Shown: positions 22,591 through 35,883, counted from the first letter of the stretch. The stretch: DNA of 64,000 bases from Luscinia megarhynchos (GCA_034336665.1 JAPFBE010000013.1:23229056-23293055); one strand, 5' to 3'. Numbers and translations are program-made. Notes: generated by a model from the sequence alone, not told the origin.

Positions 22591-22596
22591 TTTATT
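22591..22596 (-). terminator. Polyadenylation signal of B4GALT4
   Basis: TTTATT on + (AATAAA on -) lies about 470 bases beyond the B4GALT4 stop codon. The two convergent genes would therefore end roughly 0.8 kb apart without overlapping. Confidence 0.5.
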
Positions 22597-23066
22597 GAGA
22601 AATTTGTAACATCTTCTTACTCATTACCATTACTGACCTTCCCTCACATGTAAGCAATTTTTCCTTACACTAGAAAAAAATCAACTTTTCTCATCAAGTT
22701 TGTAGTTCTTGAAGAATTACTGTGCTTTTAATGAGACCACAAATCACTAGAAATAGTTGCAAAACCAAATTTTTTTTCAGGGACATGGTTCAAGTCCTTC
22801 CACTGGACGAGCCCAAACAAGGACGCTTTTTCCAGTGTCCCAGCAAAAAGTGCATAGAAGAACACAAGGACCTGTCTCTTGGGTCAGTCAGTAACTCCTC
22901 ACGAAAGGAAACTCTCAACCACTCAATGAGATGCTGTGAAGGAACACTTTACTTTCTCCTGTGCTACTGAAGGACTCTTCCAAGCAGGTGCTGGAAGTCA
23001 TCTGCTCTGACAGCAGCCACAAAGGAGATCTGTTGCCGTTTCCTATAGCCTGGGAGGTGCTGGCCC

Positions 23067-23208
23067 CTATGAGACCTTGGGCTGTACACTGAAGTCCACC
23101 GTGATGTTGATGTACAGCGGGTTGTGTTCCACAGAGAGCAGTTTATAGGAACAGGAATTCAGCCCGTCTGTCTTCCATGTTCTAGAGACCTGACGGAGAA
23201 GCTTCATC
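23067..23208 (-). CDS. B4GALT4: B4GALT4 coding exon 6 and stop
   Basis: This exon encodes [46 protein letters not shown] and TAG (23,067-23,069). The acceptor on the minus strand is ctttgtcctcag. At 142 coding bases it equals exon 6 of the neighbouring paralogue. Confidence 0.94.
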
Positions 23209-26200
23209 CTGAGGACAAAGAGGAGAGCAATTTTCACTCACGTGCACAGGAGAGGAGTTTTGAGCTCTTTCCCAATGGTAGTAAATTTGAAGCAAAGCTA
23301 CTGCCATTTTCTATCTACTGGGAATTCAAAATCAGATTTTTCCTGTTTTCAGCAGAATCAGCTATGGGGAGAAAATCCTTTGGTTCAATGCCTGAAATAA
23401 TGCTTGAATCATGTACCTATGTAAGTGTAATTTCGGAAGTTTCTAGGGAACACCACCTAGTCATTTCTAGGAAGATCTCATATAGAGAAAACAGCTGCCA
23501 GCTGTGAACAGTGTTGTCACAGATATATTCCCTAGAGCCTCTGGGTACCACAAAAAGTCTGTCTGGCCTAGAGCAAAGAACTTGTCTCCCAGGTGCCTGG
23601 CCCAGCCACAGACCAAGACAATGCAAGGTGGAAGCCTGTTCTTGACCCACCTCTCTCGATTCTCCTCGTTACCGTGGTCACGGTTGTGGAAGATCATTGT
23701 GTACCTGGCCACATCAGCAGGCGGCCTCACCACTTTCATCTTCTGCATCTCAACCCTGCAAGACACAATGAGAAGTGTTGTGTGGAAGACAACACCATAA
23801 ACCAGGTGTTAGTGAAAAAAAGCCAACAATTGGAGATTTCACCTCTTGTAGATGCTGTGAAAGCAAATATAGAGAGTTGTAAAAGCTCATCTGCATCTCT
23901 TCCACACGGCATTTTGCCAGAGAAATGAGGCTCAGAGTTGCATTCCTGTAGAACAGGTCGGGGGGGGTGTGGCAGATACACCTTTCTTTTGAACAGAAGC
24001 AGGTAGCTACTACAGTAGAGATGCAGAGCTTTAAGCACACATTATATGACAGAATACATTTATATCAGTATTGACTGTACTACTCTGTACTGCCCTGTAG
24101 CAAGTCTCTACATGTTCTGCAACAAGGTCATCTCAACCCCTGCAATAAAACCCCTATAACTTGATAGTCTTCCACTTAGAATTTTTTTTTTAATTCAAAG
24201 CTTGTTTTCTTTTTTAATAGTTGGCAGACAGCCACAAAACTTTTATTTGTTCACATGAAGAAAACTTCTCTGAGAACAATGCCAGAAGCACTGAGCCCTA
24301 TGCAGAGATTTAAATGTCTGACATCAGGCGCTTAGTTGGAGCTTTTGACCTTACACGTATCTGTGGAGCACAACTTCGCTCTAACAGCAGAGAGAAAGAA
24401 ACTTTATAACAAGGGAATTAAGGAATAGTCCACCTCTTTGCTAGTCAGTCTTCAGCTGAAAGAAAAATAGGAAACCAAGATTTGAGAAAACTGAGTTCCT
24501 TACAGATTTCCATGACTTTGTAGCAGTAAATTATCAAACAACTACAACAAATGATCTGCAGGATCTCTTTGTGATACATGCCTTATGAGGGAGCCCAAAA
24601 GAGACATCACATTTATTTCAGAATGTGAGTCATCGGCCCTGAATTCTGAGGGCACTGAAGGGATGCTGCCATCTGCTGACTTCCCTCGAGAAGGCTCCAA
24701 GGATCTCTGCACAACAACCCACCAGACAGCAAGCTAGCCCTTACCTACCTCTGCAAACTCGGTTACCAGCCCAGCCAGGAGGAAAGGCACAAGCCAAGTC
24801 CAGTTGCAGAGCACACACTGGGTCACAACTTGGTTTCCCCACCAAGACCTTAAGAGCTGCAAAGTTACGAAGTGCCACACAAAAACATCACTTGTTTCCA
24901 CCCCCTTGCAAACATCAGAGACCCTAAGTAAATCCTGCTGCTTCTCTGCTGCCCACGGGAACCTCTGAAAGAACTATCACCCATGGGAAACTAGGGAATA
25001 AAATAGCACCAAGCCACCCCCTAAACAATAAAAGTCAGCTCCCAGGAGGTCACAGAGAAGTTGGTGTGTCTAGGCAGGAGTAAGAAGGAAAAAACAGTTA
25101 TGGTTAAGGGACACAAATCCATGTCTCCAGCAGACCTTTCATATTTCTTGAGATAGAGCTGACCAATCTGTTGAACTGACACCGACAAACACTTTCATTT
25201 GGAAGTTGCTATCTTTTAACACACTTAATCCCCTGTATATTTATATAACATCATCAGAGATATAAATTTTATGTCCCCAAAATGTCTGCATATTTAAGCA
25301 ACTGAAAAGGATAACAACTTAAAAATTACAGAGTATAAATCAATTTACAAACTGATGGGCTCTGCCAGCAGAGCTTGTGGAGTTGGGTTCTGATCTGCTG
25401 TTTGCTTGTGGCTTTTTGTCCATTTACTAATAGCAATGCAGGATTAGAGATTTATTCCTAGGCAAAGGGTAAAAGATCAACATAAAAGTTTGACTGATTT
25501 CTTTGTCCCACTAAACCTCTCCAGCCAACAGGTTTCTCCTACTTTGACAGGCACATCTGCAAAATGAGTTTTTAAAAGAACAAAGGGCATATGCATATAT
25601 ATGTAGCCTTTCTAAAATTCAAGTTATTTGCTATCTTCACTATAATCAACACCACACAAATATAAACTAAGCCCTACTTGGAGTAAATCCAGTAGTTGAG
25701 GAATGCAAAACACCCAGTCCCACCAAAACACTTCCACATTCTAGCAAAGCATTGGAACTCAATACATTTGTGTGTCTCCAGCAAATCACACTCCTGACTT
25801 CAATTACAACCAATTTCCAAGCGAAAATACAAATTCTGTGTCTCTGAGATAAAACCAAACCAACCAAATAACCCATAACCAGCCAACAGTGCTGTGACGA
25901 AGAGGATGAGGCATCAGACATACCTAACCCTTGCAAAGAGGAAACTGCTCAGAGAGCTGCATCTTGCACTTCACATCTCCACTGCAATACTGTTAATGCT
26001 GTTTTGAATGAAGGCCCCTGGGATGTTGTGCTCTTGGAGGCTTAGTATCAAGTTGTGCCAATTTTAATTTTTTTTTCTTAAAACTAATTCCTCATTGTTT
26101 ACCTGATTCGAAGGTCATCATCTTCTCCACCCCAACCCCAGTAGTTGTTAGAGAATCCATTCACTTTGGAAAACTGATCTCTTGTAAGAGCAGTTACACC

Positions 26201-29200
26201 TCCAAAATACCCCCGGTACCGTAACCTGGACATATAAGAAGAGAGAAGGAAAAATTAAAAGTCAAATTCTGTCAACAATGAAAACATCACCGATACCCCA
26301 GATATAGACGTGTCTTTCATAGGGTTAAGGGTGCACAAATCCTTAAAAGCTGGTCCTGTTCTCTTCATCATTTCACAAAAAAGACAGTGAATTGCTTTTG
26401 GCCAGAGAAAATTACTTCTCCAACTGAGAGGTATAGAAAAGCGACAAAGCTATGGACTAATGTAATGGAAGCTCTGCAATAACAACAGCAAGCCATTGAT
26501 TATTTTAGAGCTGAATCTGAAAAACTTGGAAAGAAATCAGTTCACAGCAAGGGGGCATGTGATACTGGATATTGCAACAACAATTCCAAGGTAAGGTACA
26601 GTGGAAGTTACTTATTAATGGAGCTCAGCTCTAAAGGAGATTAATTTCTAACTTTTTCCTTCCTCATCCTGAAAAATCCATCTACTTTTAAAAGATGTTT
26701 ACATATAATGTTTGTTTATCTTCTTAGGCCATTCTGCTAATTGCTTTTTATGATGTCCCCCTCTATCTTGGCCCTTAAGGTAACGTAACAACACAGCCTC
26801 TACTACCTTGCCCCAGCCCATTCATATGGGATTGCATTTGTACATGTATGTGAATCTAAACAGATGAACAAATTGCCAGGGCTAGAACGTACTCATTATG
26901 GCATTTGACATGCCAGACAATGCTTATTATTATTTCTGGTTTACCATGAATATAATTTTAAAAACACCGAAGGAGAAAATAAACCAAAACAAAACCCTCA
27001 ACACGACCTCCCTCAAGACTATTTTTCCTGGCTGATTTTTGCTCACAGTATCACAGAAGAATTGTGAATGTCAAAGAGACCCCTGGAGATGACTTAATCC
27101 AACCCCTCTGCTCAGAGCAGGGTCTGCTAGAGCAATTTGCTGTTCTGTCAGATTCTGAGCATCTCCAAGGATGGAGACTCCACAATTTCTCTGGGAAGCC
27201 TGTTCCAGTATTTGGCCGTCCTCACATTAAAAAAAACCTTTTTCATATGTTTAAGTGAAATTTCCTGTATTTCAGTTTTCACCCATTACCTCTTGCCTTT
27301 CACTGAGAAGGGTCTGGCTGCACAGTCTCTACTCCCTTCCATCAGGTATGTATACACATTTCCAAGATCCTCCTCTGCCTTCTCTCTGCTAAACAGTCCC
27401 AGCACTCTCAGCCTCCCTTACAACTCAGATGCTGCAATCCCTTAATCATCTTCTCAGGCTCTCCTCTGGACTTGCTGCAGTATGTCCCAGAACTGGACAC
27501 AGTATTCCAGGTATCATCTTCATGGTGCTGAGTAGAAGGTAACAGTCACCTCCCTCAACCTGCTGGTAACTCCCCCCCAAGATTCCACTGGCATTTGTCA
27601 CAAAGGCACACTGCTAGCCCAAGGTCCTTTCTGGTAAAGCTGCTTCCCAGACAGCTGGCGTCCAACAGCTACTGATGCACAGAGTTACTTCTCTCCAGGT
27701 GCGGGACACTGCATTTCCCTTTGTTTAACTTCTCTGTTCAGATTCCTGCTGGCCACATTCTCTAGCCTGACAAAGGCCCTGCCACGTAAACCAACCCTGT
27801 GAGATTTCTGTCCTCTGAAAACCTGCTGAGGGTGCAGTCTGCCATGTCTTCCAGGTTACTGATGAAGACTCTAATTAGTATCAACCCCAGTATCAGACTC
27901 TGGTGTAAACCACTAGTGACTGACTTCTGGACTTTGCTCTACTGATCAGAACTCTTTGAGCCCAGCAGTTCTGGCAGCTTTAGCCAATCTCACTGTCCAC
28001 TTACCAGTCCATACTTAGGGCCATTATGGGAGACAACGCTGAAAGCCTTCCAAAGATAAATATTATCTATTACTGCACCTTCATCCAAGCTAGTCAAATC
28101 AGGGAAGGCTATCAGGTTGGTCAGGCCTGACTTTTCAACATATTTGTTCTCTCTCCTTTATCTCTTCTCCTGGAGGAGACAAGCCACAAGGTAGCGGAAG
28201 TTCCATCAAGTTTTAATTACACATTACTACCTTGAGACTTCTGCCATGGATAGTCCAGAGGAGTGCAGTAAACAAATGGAATAGACAGCAAGGAGGTCCC
28301 ATAAACAGGAACAGCAGGGCAGGGCCCTCCCCAGCTGGGTTTTCAGGAAAGTCAGGATCACATCTTGTTCGAGCAACCTGTTTGGGAACTGGCTTCCCAT
28401 GCACACACCCATATACACACTCCACTGCTTGCTTATTCACCCCATAATTCCCCTACACCATTGCAGAGGCAAAAACCAAAAGAGCCAGAGCTGGGGTGCA
28501 CTGGGAAGAATGGGACCAGCAGGATGAGGAGGGGATTCTCCCCCTCTACTCAGCCCTAGAGAGGCCACATCTGGAGTGCCGTGTCCAGTTCTGGTCTCCA
28601 CAGTTCAAGAAAGACAAGGAACCGCTGAAGAGAGTCTGGCAGAGGCCACAAGGATAATGAGGGGTGTGGAGCATCTCTCTTATGAGAAGAGGCTGCAGGA
28701 GCTGGGCCTGTTTAATCTGGAGAAGAGAAGACTGAGAGGGGATTTCATCAATGCAAATAAATATCTGCAAGGTGGGTGCCAAGAGGATGGTGCCAGATCC
28801 TTGAATGGTTTCCACTGACCGGATGAAGAGCAATTGCCATAAACTAAAACACAAAAAGTTCCACTTCAGCATGAGGAAGAACTTCTTTCCATGGTGGGAG
28901 GCAGAGCACTGGAACAGGCTGACTAGGGAGGTTGTGGACTCTCAGGAGACATTCCAAACCCACCTGGCTGAGTTCCTGAGTCACCTGCTCTAGGTTACCC
29001 TGCCTTGGCAGAGGGGTTAGATTGGGTGATTCCCAGAAGTCCCTTTCAACCTCATCCATTCTGTGATCCTGTAACCAGGATAGCACTGCCCACTCAACCC
29101 TCCTGAGGCAGCACAGAACTGGCAGGACCCAGGCATAGCTTGCTCCCAGCTGACATCACCTGCAAAAATGCATCTCTGTAACAACCCCTATAACCACCCC

Positions 29201-32200
29201 TTCTCTGAGGACAAGTGGACATCAGCTCCTTTGGAATTTTTAAGATTGGACTGAAGAATACATACAATAGGAATGGTCAGGAGGAAAAGATATTATGTTG
29301 GTCTCAGGGGAAAATCTTAATTAAAATAAAGAGTTTTCCAACCTTTTCTTCAAAGCTTTAATATATAAGTCTTCTATCTAAAAGAATCCAAAACTGATCT
29401 GCAGTTTATGTAGTTAAAGGAAGGCACTGTATCTCCAAAGGCACATGGCTGCTGAGATTACTGCACACTGCATGACAACAGAATACAGCCCCATGGAAGA
29501 AAAATAATTCCCTCCACCCCTCATCAGGAAACTAACAAAGCCTCAAAACCAAAAAACAGGCCAAAGAAAAAAAAAGACCACAAAAAAACCCCCATGGATA
29601 GGTTCAGTTTTCTCTACCTCATCTGAGCAACAAGTCTCAGTATGCTCACCTCAGCTGGAGCAAACACTGAGGTCAACCCAACTGCGATTTCAGCCTGTGG
29701 TATCTGCTCAGTTCAAGTATCATTCCTGAGCTCAGAATCTGAATTCCTTCAGACATGCCTTGGAAGCAGAGCATTATTAACACCACTTCATGGATGTGTA
29801 AACACAGGCAGTGACACAGAAAAATTATTAATTAAAATTCAAGCTGAATTATCAAAATCCAGCTACCAGCATTCCAATGGAACACTTTTTAGAGCAATTG
29901 CTCAAATAGCCTGTCACAAGCCTAGCACATATGTACTTGTTCCAGTTTTCACTAAATGACTGGAAAGTGAATATTATTCTGTGTCAGTATTGGCACATCC
30001 CACCTCTTTCTCATATATTTAACAAAGGAAATGCAGAAGCAAAGCAGAGCTTTACTTCAAAGTACTTTGAGATCAGCTTTTGAAAGCCCACTTCTAATCA
30101 ATATTTAGAGTGATATGACATGAACTGAATCTTGAAAGAAACAAGTTCAATGAAAACACTTTTAGTCATTAAATTCACCAAGCTCAGAAGCCTTTTCTCT
30201 CCAAGGTAGACTGAACCCGACTTTTCACTTTAAACTATTTATATCACATGAGCACTTAGGGGACTCATTTAAAAATAAGAATGATCCTGTGTTATACACT
30301 GTTAAGTCAAATAATTAAAGGGCAGTCCTATCCCTTGGCAAATTCCCACACTTGAGCTCTCAATTTCAGACATTATCTCTTCAACAGCAGAAGTAAGTGA
30401 CAAGTTCTGTTATAGTAAGATCACACCCTCAAATCACAGATCAGGAAACTGCAAATGTGTATCTAGCTTTGCCAGAAGGTCTCTGCACAATCTCTGGCAC
30501 ATTGCTTTCCACCCCTTAATTCAACTCCAGAAATCAGAATAATGACAATAATCATCTGTGCAGCTGACCACAGGGCTGACTGCAGAGGTGTCTGTCCAGT
30601 TCTGTACTCCAGAGAGGTAAAGTGTTACCACCAGAAACCTGGTGTCATGAGGAAGGGTAGATACCAGCACACAGCTCCATCAGGAGAGGAACATTATTAG
30701 TAACATGGCATTTCCTTGTTTTTATTCTTTCTACATTCCTGGTTTCCTACCTGTATCCAGTATTGTTCCTGCCAACTACAAGGTGCTTTGGTTGTGTGTC
30801 ACACATGTAAATGTTAAAGTCATTTTCTGGCACCAGATCCACATCATGGAAAATGAAACAGTCCCAGTTCACTTCTTTTAGGGCCTCTAGGTATCCTACA
30901 TTCAGCAGTTTGGCTCGATTAAATTTGGTGTTGCCAGCCTGTGGAAAAAAATGGAAAAAAACAACTCTGAAGAAGGTGCCACAGCTTTTGAACCACAGAC
31001 GCTCCCAGGCATTTGTTCCAACTGTGTGGTTTTCAACCATATCCACGTGGCTTTTCCAGCACCTGGAGAGCAGTAAATGCACAGAGTGCCCCATAGCACC
31101 AGGCACAGCATCCGAATGGCCAATGGTGCAAAGTGTTTCTCCAGCCTCTATTCATCACAAACACAAGCAGCCTGGGCCAGGAAAGCCTGTGCTTAGCTGG
31201 GCACCACTAGTGTGAGTGCTCCATGGCTTAACCACCCTTCTGCCCCTGGTGCTAGAGTTACCATCAGGGTCCACAACAGAAGAGGTATCAGTACAGTCTA
31301 GAAACTGGTGTTCCATACAACTGTGTCAGTAAGGCTCATAGAAGTTCTCTTTAAAAAAAAGGAAAACCAAATTAGTCTCTAGATGTCAGAGCCCTTGCCA
31401 TGAACGATTTATACCTGTCCCTTCAGTTTGGAGGAGGAATGCTGGAAGAGTTCCCTGTATTTCCTCAGCTCACACACAGGTGGCAGACTGGGAGTGAAAA
31501 CCAGGTCTCTTCATTTTTACCTCCTACCTATAACCTGATTATCCTGTTGCAGGGGGACATGCTCCTAGCACAGCTTCACCTTTTTACTAGACTTTATAGT
31601 TTGCTTTTGCTATAAGTTACTTAGTATTTGTTTTTCAAAAATCTAATTTTTCACCTCTGAGGTACAAGAATATCCACACACACCTTGCAGTTCTGTAAGC
31701 TTATCATGTCAACATTCACTTTGGAGCAAGACAAGGGCTTATTTGCCATTTTCATTTTTTACCTGGCTGCACACTGTACCAGTCTGCAAAAGGCTTTCTA
31801 TTTAAGGACAAAGTGAGGATTTCCCTCAAGTTCCCACTTGGGAACCAGAGGGCAAACCCATGCCCTCCCAGTAACAGACAGGACCGTTATTTTCCAGAGC
31901 AAGGAACCTGTGTACTTGAAAGAATAGCAAAAAATAGTATTTTCAAAAGAAACTGCTTGGAAGTCTAGCAAATTTTCTAGAAGGTGCCTGGACAGAAAGA
32001 GGGTCCATAGCAAATAAGAAAGAAGCTGGCCTCCCCAGGCTGAGAGACGGTGAACTGTAGAGAAAAGCTGATACAGTGCATGTTTTATTGTTCTAAAAAA
32101 GAACACTTTGCTCTAAAGCAGGATTTGTTCACTAAAGCAACCATCTGCTCCCAAATGAAGAAGATTTATGGGATTTATGACTCCATACCTGCAGTCTGAA

Positions 32201-35200
32201 AAATACAATACAGTACCATTCTGAGAAATTCCGAGATGGATAATCAATTGCATCCATCCTCTGGAGAGAAATTTTCCAGTAAAAAATTTAGATACAATTC
32301 ACCCAAAATCAGGATGTCAAATTTCTGAATGGGGTGGTTTTTTGTGTGGGTTTCTTTTCTTAAAATGTCCCATATATAAAAATACCCATGAGACAGTCTT
32401 TTCCTAAGGATGAAAACATAGGTTTTTGAGTGAACAGAACAAATCAGATGTCTGGTAAGGTACATTTGGAGAACGTCACTTGTATTGAGTATCAAATCCA
32501 GCCCAGTTCAGGACATCTGCTGAAGTTCTGTTTTCCTCAACAGTTCAAGCCACCACAGCAGCCAAAGGTCAGCTGACATTGCTTTCCAGGAAGGGCAGTT
32601 TTCCATGTCAAACCATATACTGAACAAACAGCAAAAGTTACTCATCTTTTATTGAGGACAGAACTGTCTCCCTTTGTTTCTACGGAAGAATAACACTGAC
32701 CACAAGACAAATTTATGTTGGGAAAGAAATTATTCACCCTTTAGGAATTACAAACTCACACTGTTTCGAGTGCAGCTTTCATGTATGCACACATTTAGAG
32801 AAGCACAACCTGTGAAATGCTAAAAGCAGCCCATAAAGAAGAAATCTGGAGTAAGCCCTTCAGTGGCTCACAGAAAAAAAAACCAAAGGCCCATTTAATC
32901 TACCTCCAAAGTACACTGTGTATTTTAACAGTTAAATCCTGTTTGTCTTTCCTCAAAAGAGACTTAGAACAAGTAATGACATCACAAACTGAGAGTAAAG
33001 ATGGATTTGCCCCAGAAGAGTTTTGTTAGACCCACTTTCCAGTCTTTGGGTATGCCTATCTACATGGAAAAGCTACATGAAAGCTTCCAAGCACAATCTC
33101 TGATATGACAAGTTCAGACTTGACACTGCTGCACTCATCAGACAAAACTTCCATACTTCCATACCGTATTACTTTTTGCTAACATGACAATAGCAGTCCT
33201 CCACTTCACATATTTAAATAAATTAAAAAGCTATGCATATTCTCCCAATAATTTATTACTAACCACTGCTTCCTGCTAGAATGAACCAGCAAATGTATGA
33301 TTATAGTACATATCAATGCAGGAAAAAAAGCCCTTGTTTTTCCACCCTAGAGGCCACATGATGACTCTCAACAATGAAAGAACAATTCATTCCATGTAAA
33401 AATATCCTGCAATGACTTTTATTGCTGTTTGGCTGAGACATTCAGCTGAGCAGAAGGGTAAGAGCAGAAGCTTTCACCTAGAAAGCACTGCCTCATACTA
33501 ATTAATTGACTCTAGGCTCTCTAATCAGGAAGGAGAAGAAACTGTATTAATTTATCACCTTTTTCTTCTGCTGTCTCAAAGAACATTTTGGAGCCAAAGC
33601 AGAATATATAAGTAAACGACAGTAAAAGAAAGCAAACGTAACAGAAGATCAAGAAAAAGATAATATATTACAAAAGAGCAATATATAATGCTTTCAACAC
33701 ATGCAATTAGAACATAAGCACCTAAGATCTAAGACAATGTGGCCTGCTTAGGTTTTAGCCACTGAAACAGCTTTGCTAGAAAGAATGCAAATAAAGAAAT
33801 AAATAAATCTTTCAGGAACCAACTGTCTTCCATGACTATTACTTGCCACTGCACTTGCTGGGCAAATAAAGCAGCTACACGCAGCAGCTGTCATGTTTAG
33901 TTTGAGAAAGCAAAAATAAAACCACATGATACGCACAACTTGGAGACAAGGGCTAGAGACAAATTGGGGCCTTCTATCCAAACAACTCCAAATGTGAAGA
34001 CAGAACAGGCCAGCCTAGTTACACGTGTGGATACTGCAAGAGAAGTGAGTTACATTAGCCATGCAAAAGATGCTTACCTTGCAGGCTAACTCAGAAATAC
34101 CAAGTTACTTAGACTGAGAAACAAACACCAGTTAAAGACACTCCCCAGCCCTGAGATCCAGGAGTGCCACCAGCAGTCACTGAAGGCATTGTTGTGTCCC
34201 TCAGCAAGCAGAATTGTTGGAGGCAGGCTTGGAGGACTGATGTCAGAAGCAGAGGCATCAGAAGCCACTCCTGAGGCTGCAGGACAGAGCCACCACCCTC
34301 ACCAAAAGAGCTCTGCACAGCTGCCTCACCTGGTGAATGACATAGATGCCATAATCCAGCTGCTGCCTTTGCAGGAAGGGGTGGAGATGCTGCAGGAGGT
34401 ACAGCAGATGCTTCTCTCTGTTGCGGTGTGGAATAAGGATGGCCACGTGCTGCAGGGCTGAGCACTCCACAGGGTGATACCGGCCCTTGGCTACCAGAGG
34501 GTTCTTCTTTTGCACTTCTTCCAGTGTAACCAATGGTTTGAAGGAGAGTTTGCTGGCACCTCCTATAAGAGAAGCACAAGAACCTTTCCTGAGTCCTTTC
34601 AGGTTGTGGCTGGTCCAGTCACTTAATGAGGCACTATGCATCCAGTATAAGAAACCCAGGTTCAAGCCCCAACTGGCTTCCCTCCCTTCCAAGAGAAAAA
34701 TAGTACTACAAGGATTTTATGCAGGTAGTGGAAGGAGAGGGTGTCAAGCATGTAGTTGCTTAAATTGACTATGAAGTAGTGGCAATAAAACAAAAATATT
34801 TTTAAAAAACCCAAGATAAGTTTTAAGCTGCTGCAGAAGGATTAGCCAGAAATGGCTGCCAGGGCAAAGCAGAGGACAAGAAAGTGGAAAGAGACAGGAC
34901 TGTGGCTATAAGAAGTCATTGGTACCTAAAGCACAAGAAAAGGACAACAGGCTTAAGGCTATAAATTACTAAGATAAAACATACCAAGGCCAATTTTCAT
35001 CCCTTCTCTTGCACTGAGCTGTCATCCCAGCTCCTCTGGACTCAGCAAGCCCATGAAAAAGTACAATACAGGCTACTGTGATGGCTACAGCCATTCCTGC
35101 ATTTACTTAATCAAATGTGTCTTGGGGTGAGGTTGTTCAGGGAGACAGAAGCTTTTGGACTACATCACGGAAGAACCCAGCTTCCCAAACAAATCCCTAA

Positions 35201-35671
35201 TCAGGTTCACAATAAGGAAGAGAAAGAAGATAATGACATGATACTGCAAAGCAGGAGCCTGTTGCTGCTAGCAGTACCACGCCAAGAAAAAAGTAGAATA
35301 ATACAAATTCCCAAATCAAGAAAACGTCACCCATTTGAACCTTCATCATAATTAGTGCTAATTCCAACAGAGTGGAATTAGTGCTAATTCCACCATCACT
35401 TACGCAGGTATGGAGACAGAGCTGGGCAGGGACCCTGAAATGACTTCACCATGGGAACGTCTGCAGTGGATTCAATCTTCTTTTCCTTTTGACTGTGCTC
35501 CAGGCTAGTTACCTTCCTGAAAAACTCCACCATGCTCTTAGCTTTAGCAATTTCCTGTCTGGTGTCCACTAAGTAAATGAATGCAGTCCATAGCACCATC
35601 ACAAATAAAGTTACAAGCACCAACACTCTGAACTTATAGAAGAGGTTAAAAACATTCAAGCCCAAGGCCAT
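23067..35671 (-). CDS. B4GALT4: Beta-1,4-galactosyltransferase 4, six coding exons
   Basis: A Golgi type II membrane enzyme that transfers galactose from UDP-Gal to GlcNAc in beta-1,4 linkage. B4GALT4 is known to favour glycolipid and 6-sulfated GlcNAc acceptors. Coding exons on the minus strand are 35,404-35,671, 34,330-34,562, 30,751-30,938, 26,103-26,225, 23,651-23,755 and 23,067-23,208. They join in frame to 352 residues (human is 344). Visible features: a membrane anchor at about residues 15-35, PHRNR at 134-138, [31 protein letters not shown] at 199-201, an intact WGWGGEDDD at 259-267, M291 and H294 for Mn2+, and C-terminal NITVDF. Sequons are N225 and N340. The ATG has G at -3 and +4. 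The C-terminus ends SVQPKVS rather than the WFGA of human. All catalytic residues are present, so the product should be active. Confidence 0.96.
23651..23755 (-). CDS. B4GALT4: B4GALT4 coding exon 5 (Mn2+ Met/His)
   Basis: This exon encodes [20 protein letters not shown], then [15 protein letters not shown]. Met291 and His294 match the bovine B4GALT1 manganese ligands M344 and H347. The donor on the minus strand is AG|GTGGGT. It is 105 bases, equal to exon 5 of the paralogue. Confidence 0.94.
23756..26102 (-). other. Intron 4 of B4GALT4
   Basis: This is 2.3 kb with no recognisable exon or transposon. The short frames at 23,736-24,040 are chance continuations around exon 5. Confidence 0.6.
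26103..26225 (-). CDS. B4GALT4: B4GALT4 coding exon 4 (WGWGGEDDD exon)
   Basis: This exon encodes [20 protein letters not shown] to [16 protein letters not shown]. The catalytic signature is intact, in contrast with the neighbouring paralogue. The splice sites on the minus strand are atgtccag|G and AG|GTAAAC. It is 123 bases in both genes. Confidence 0.94.
27047..28135 (-). repeat. Long CR1 LINE fragment in B4GALT4 intron 3
   Basis: About 1.1 kb of reverse-complement CR1 begins at 'cagtatcacagaag' and runs through the 3'UTR-proximal region and part of the reverse-transcriptase C-terminal region. It is sense with respect to B4GALT4 (both minus). Many substitutions have destroyed any ORF. Confidence 0.8.
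28540..29072 (+). repeat. CR1 LINE fragment, opposite orientation
   Basis: A forward CR1 3' region runs from 'gccacatctggagtgccgtg' through 'gagaagaggctgcaggag' to the 3' end at 'ccattctgtgatcctg'. It overlaps in consensus with about 500 bases of the minus-strand CR1 at 27,047, giving an inverted pair in one intron. Confidence 0.85.
29073..30750. other. Remainder of B4GALT4 intron 3
   Basis: No exon, repeat or RNA gene is recognised. The stretch carries several A-rich runs (for example 29,540-29,590) only. Confidence 0.6.
30751..30938 (-). CDS. B4GALT4: B4GALT4 coding exon 3 (DVD exon)
   Basis: This exon encodes [20 protein letters not shown] to [26 protein letters not shown]. The DVD metal motif (199-201) and FNR uracil-contact region are conserved. 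The minus-strand splice sites are ccacag|G and AG|GTAGGA. Confidence 0.95.
30939..34329 (-). other. Intron 2 of B4GALT4
   Basis: This is 3.4 kb of AT-rich noncoding sequence. I see no transposon that I can name and no further exon. The reading frame extending upstream of exon 3 to 31,106 is intronic read-through. Confidence 0.6.
34330..34562 (-). CDS. B4GALT4: B4GALT4 coding exon 2
   Basis: This exon encodes [20 protein letters not shown] through [19 protein letters not shown] and [18 protein letters not shown]. The UDP-binding PHRNR motif is intact. It starts after cttatag and ends CAG|GTGAGG, phase 0. Confidence 0.95.
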
Positions 35672-35883
35672 GGCTTTCCCTGATCCACAAACTGCTTCCC
35701 CTACTCTGATGCTGAGGCAGGTTATTGCTTATCCAGTAAGGATGAAACCACAGTTCCCAATAAGAATGTCACAGTAGGGAAATAAAGCTGGAGGTAGGGA
35801 GGCTGTTGCACTTCCTGCAGTTTTGAAATTCATGGAGCCATAGTATTGTTTGGTCTTCAAATGTCACAAAATATGACTTTAAC
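35404..35883 (-). CDS. B4GALT4: B4GALT4 first coding exon with adjoining 5'UTR
   Basis: The coding part is 35,404-35,671: tail, membrane anchor (about residues 15-35), stem and SPYLR, ending CTGC|GTAAGT (phase 1). Upstream, a strong acceptor (a run of T, then gtgatccag) at 35,884 suggests that about 212 bases of 5'UTR are fused to this exon and that at least one noncoding exon lies further right. The start codon is in a strong context. The coding part is certain; the 5' limit is inference. Confidence 0.85.
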
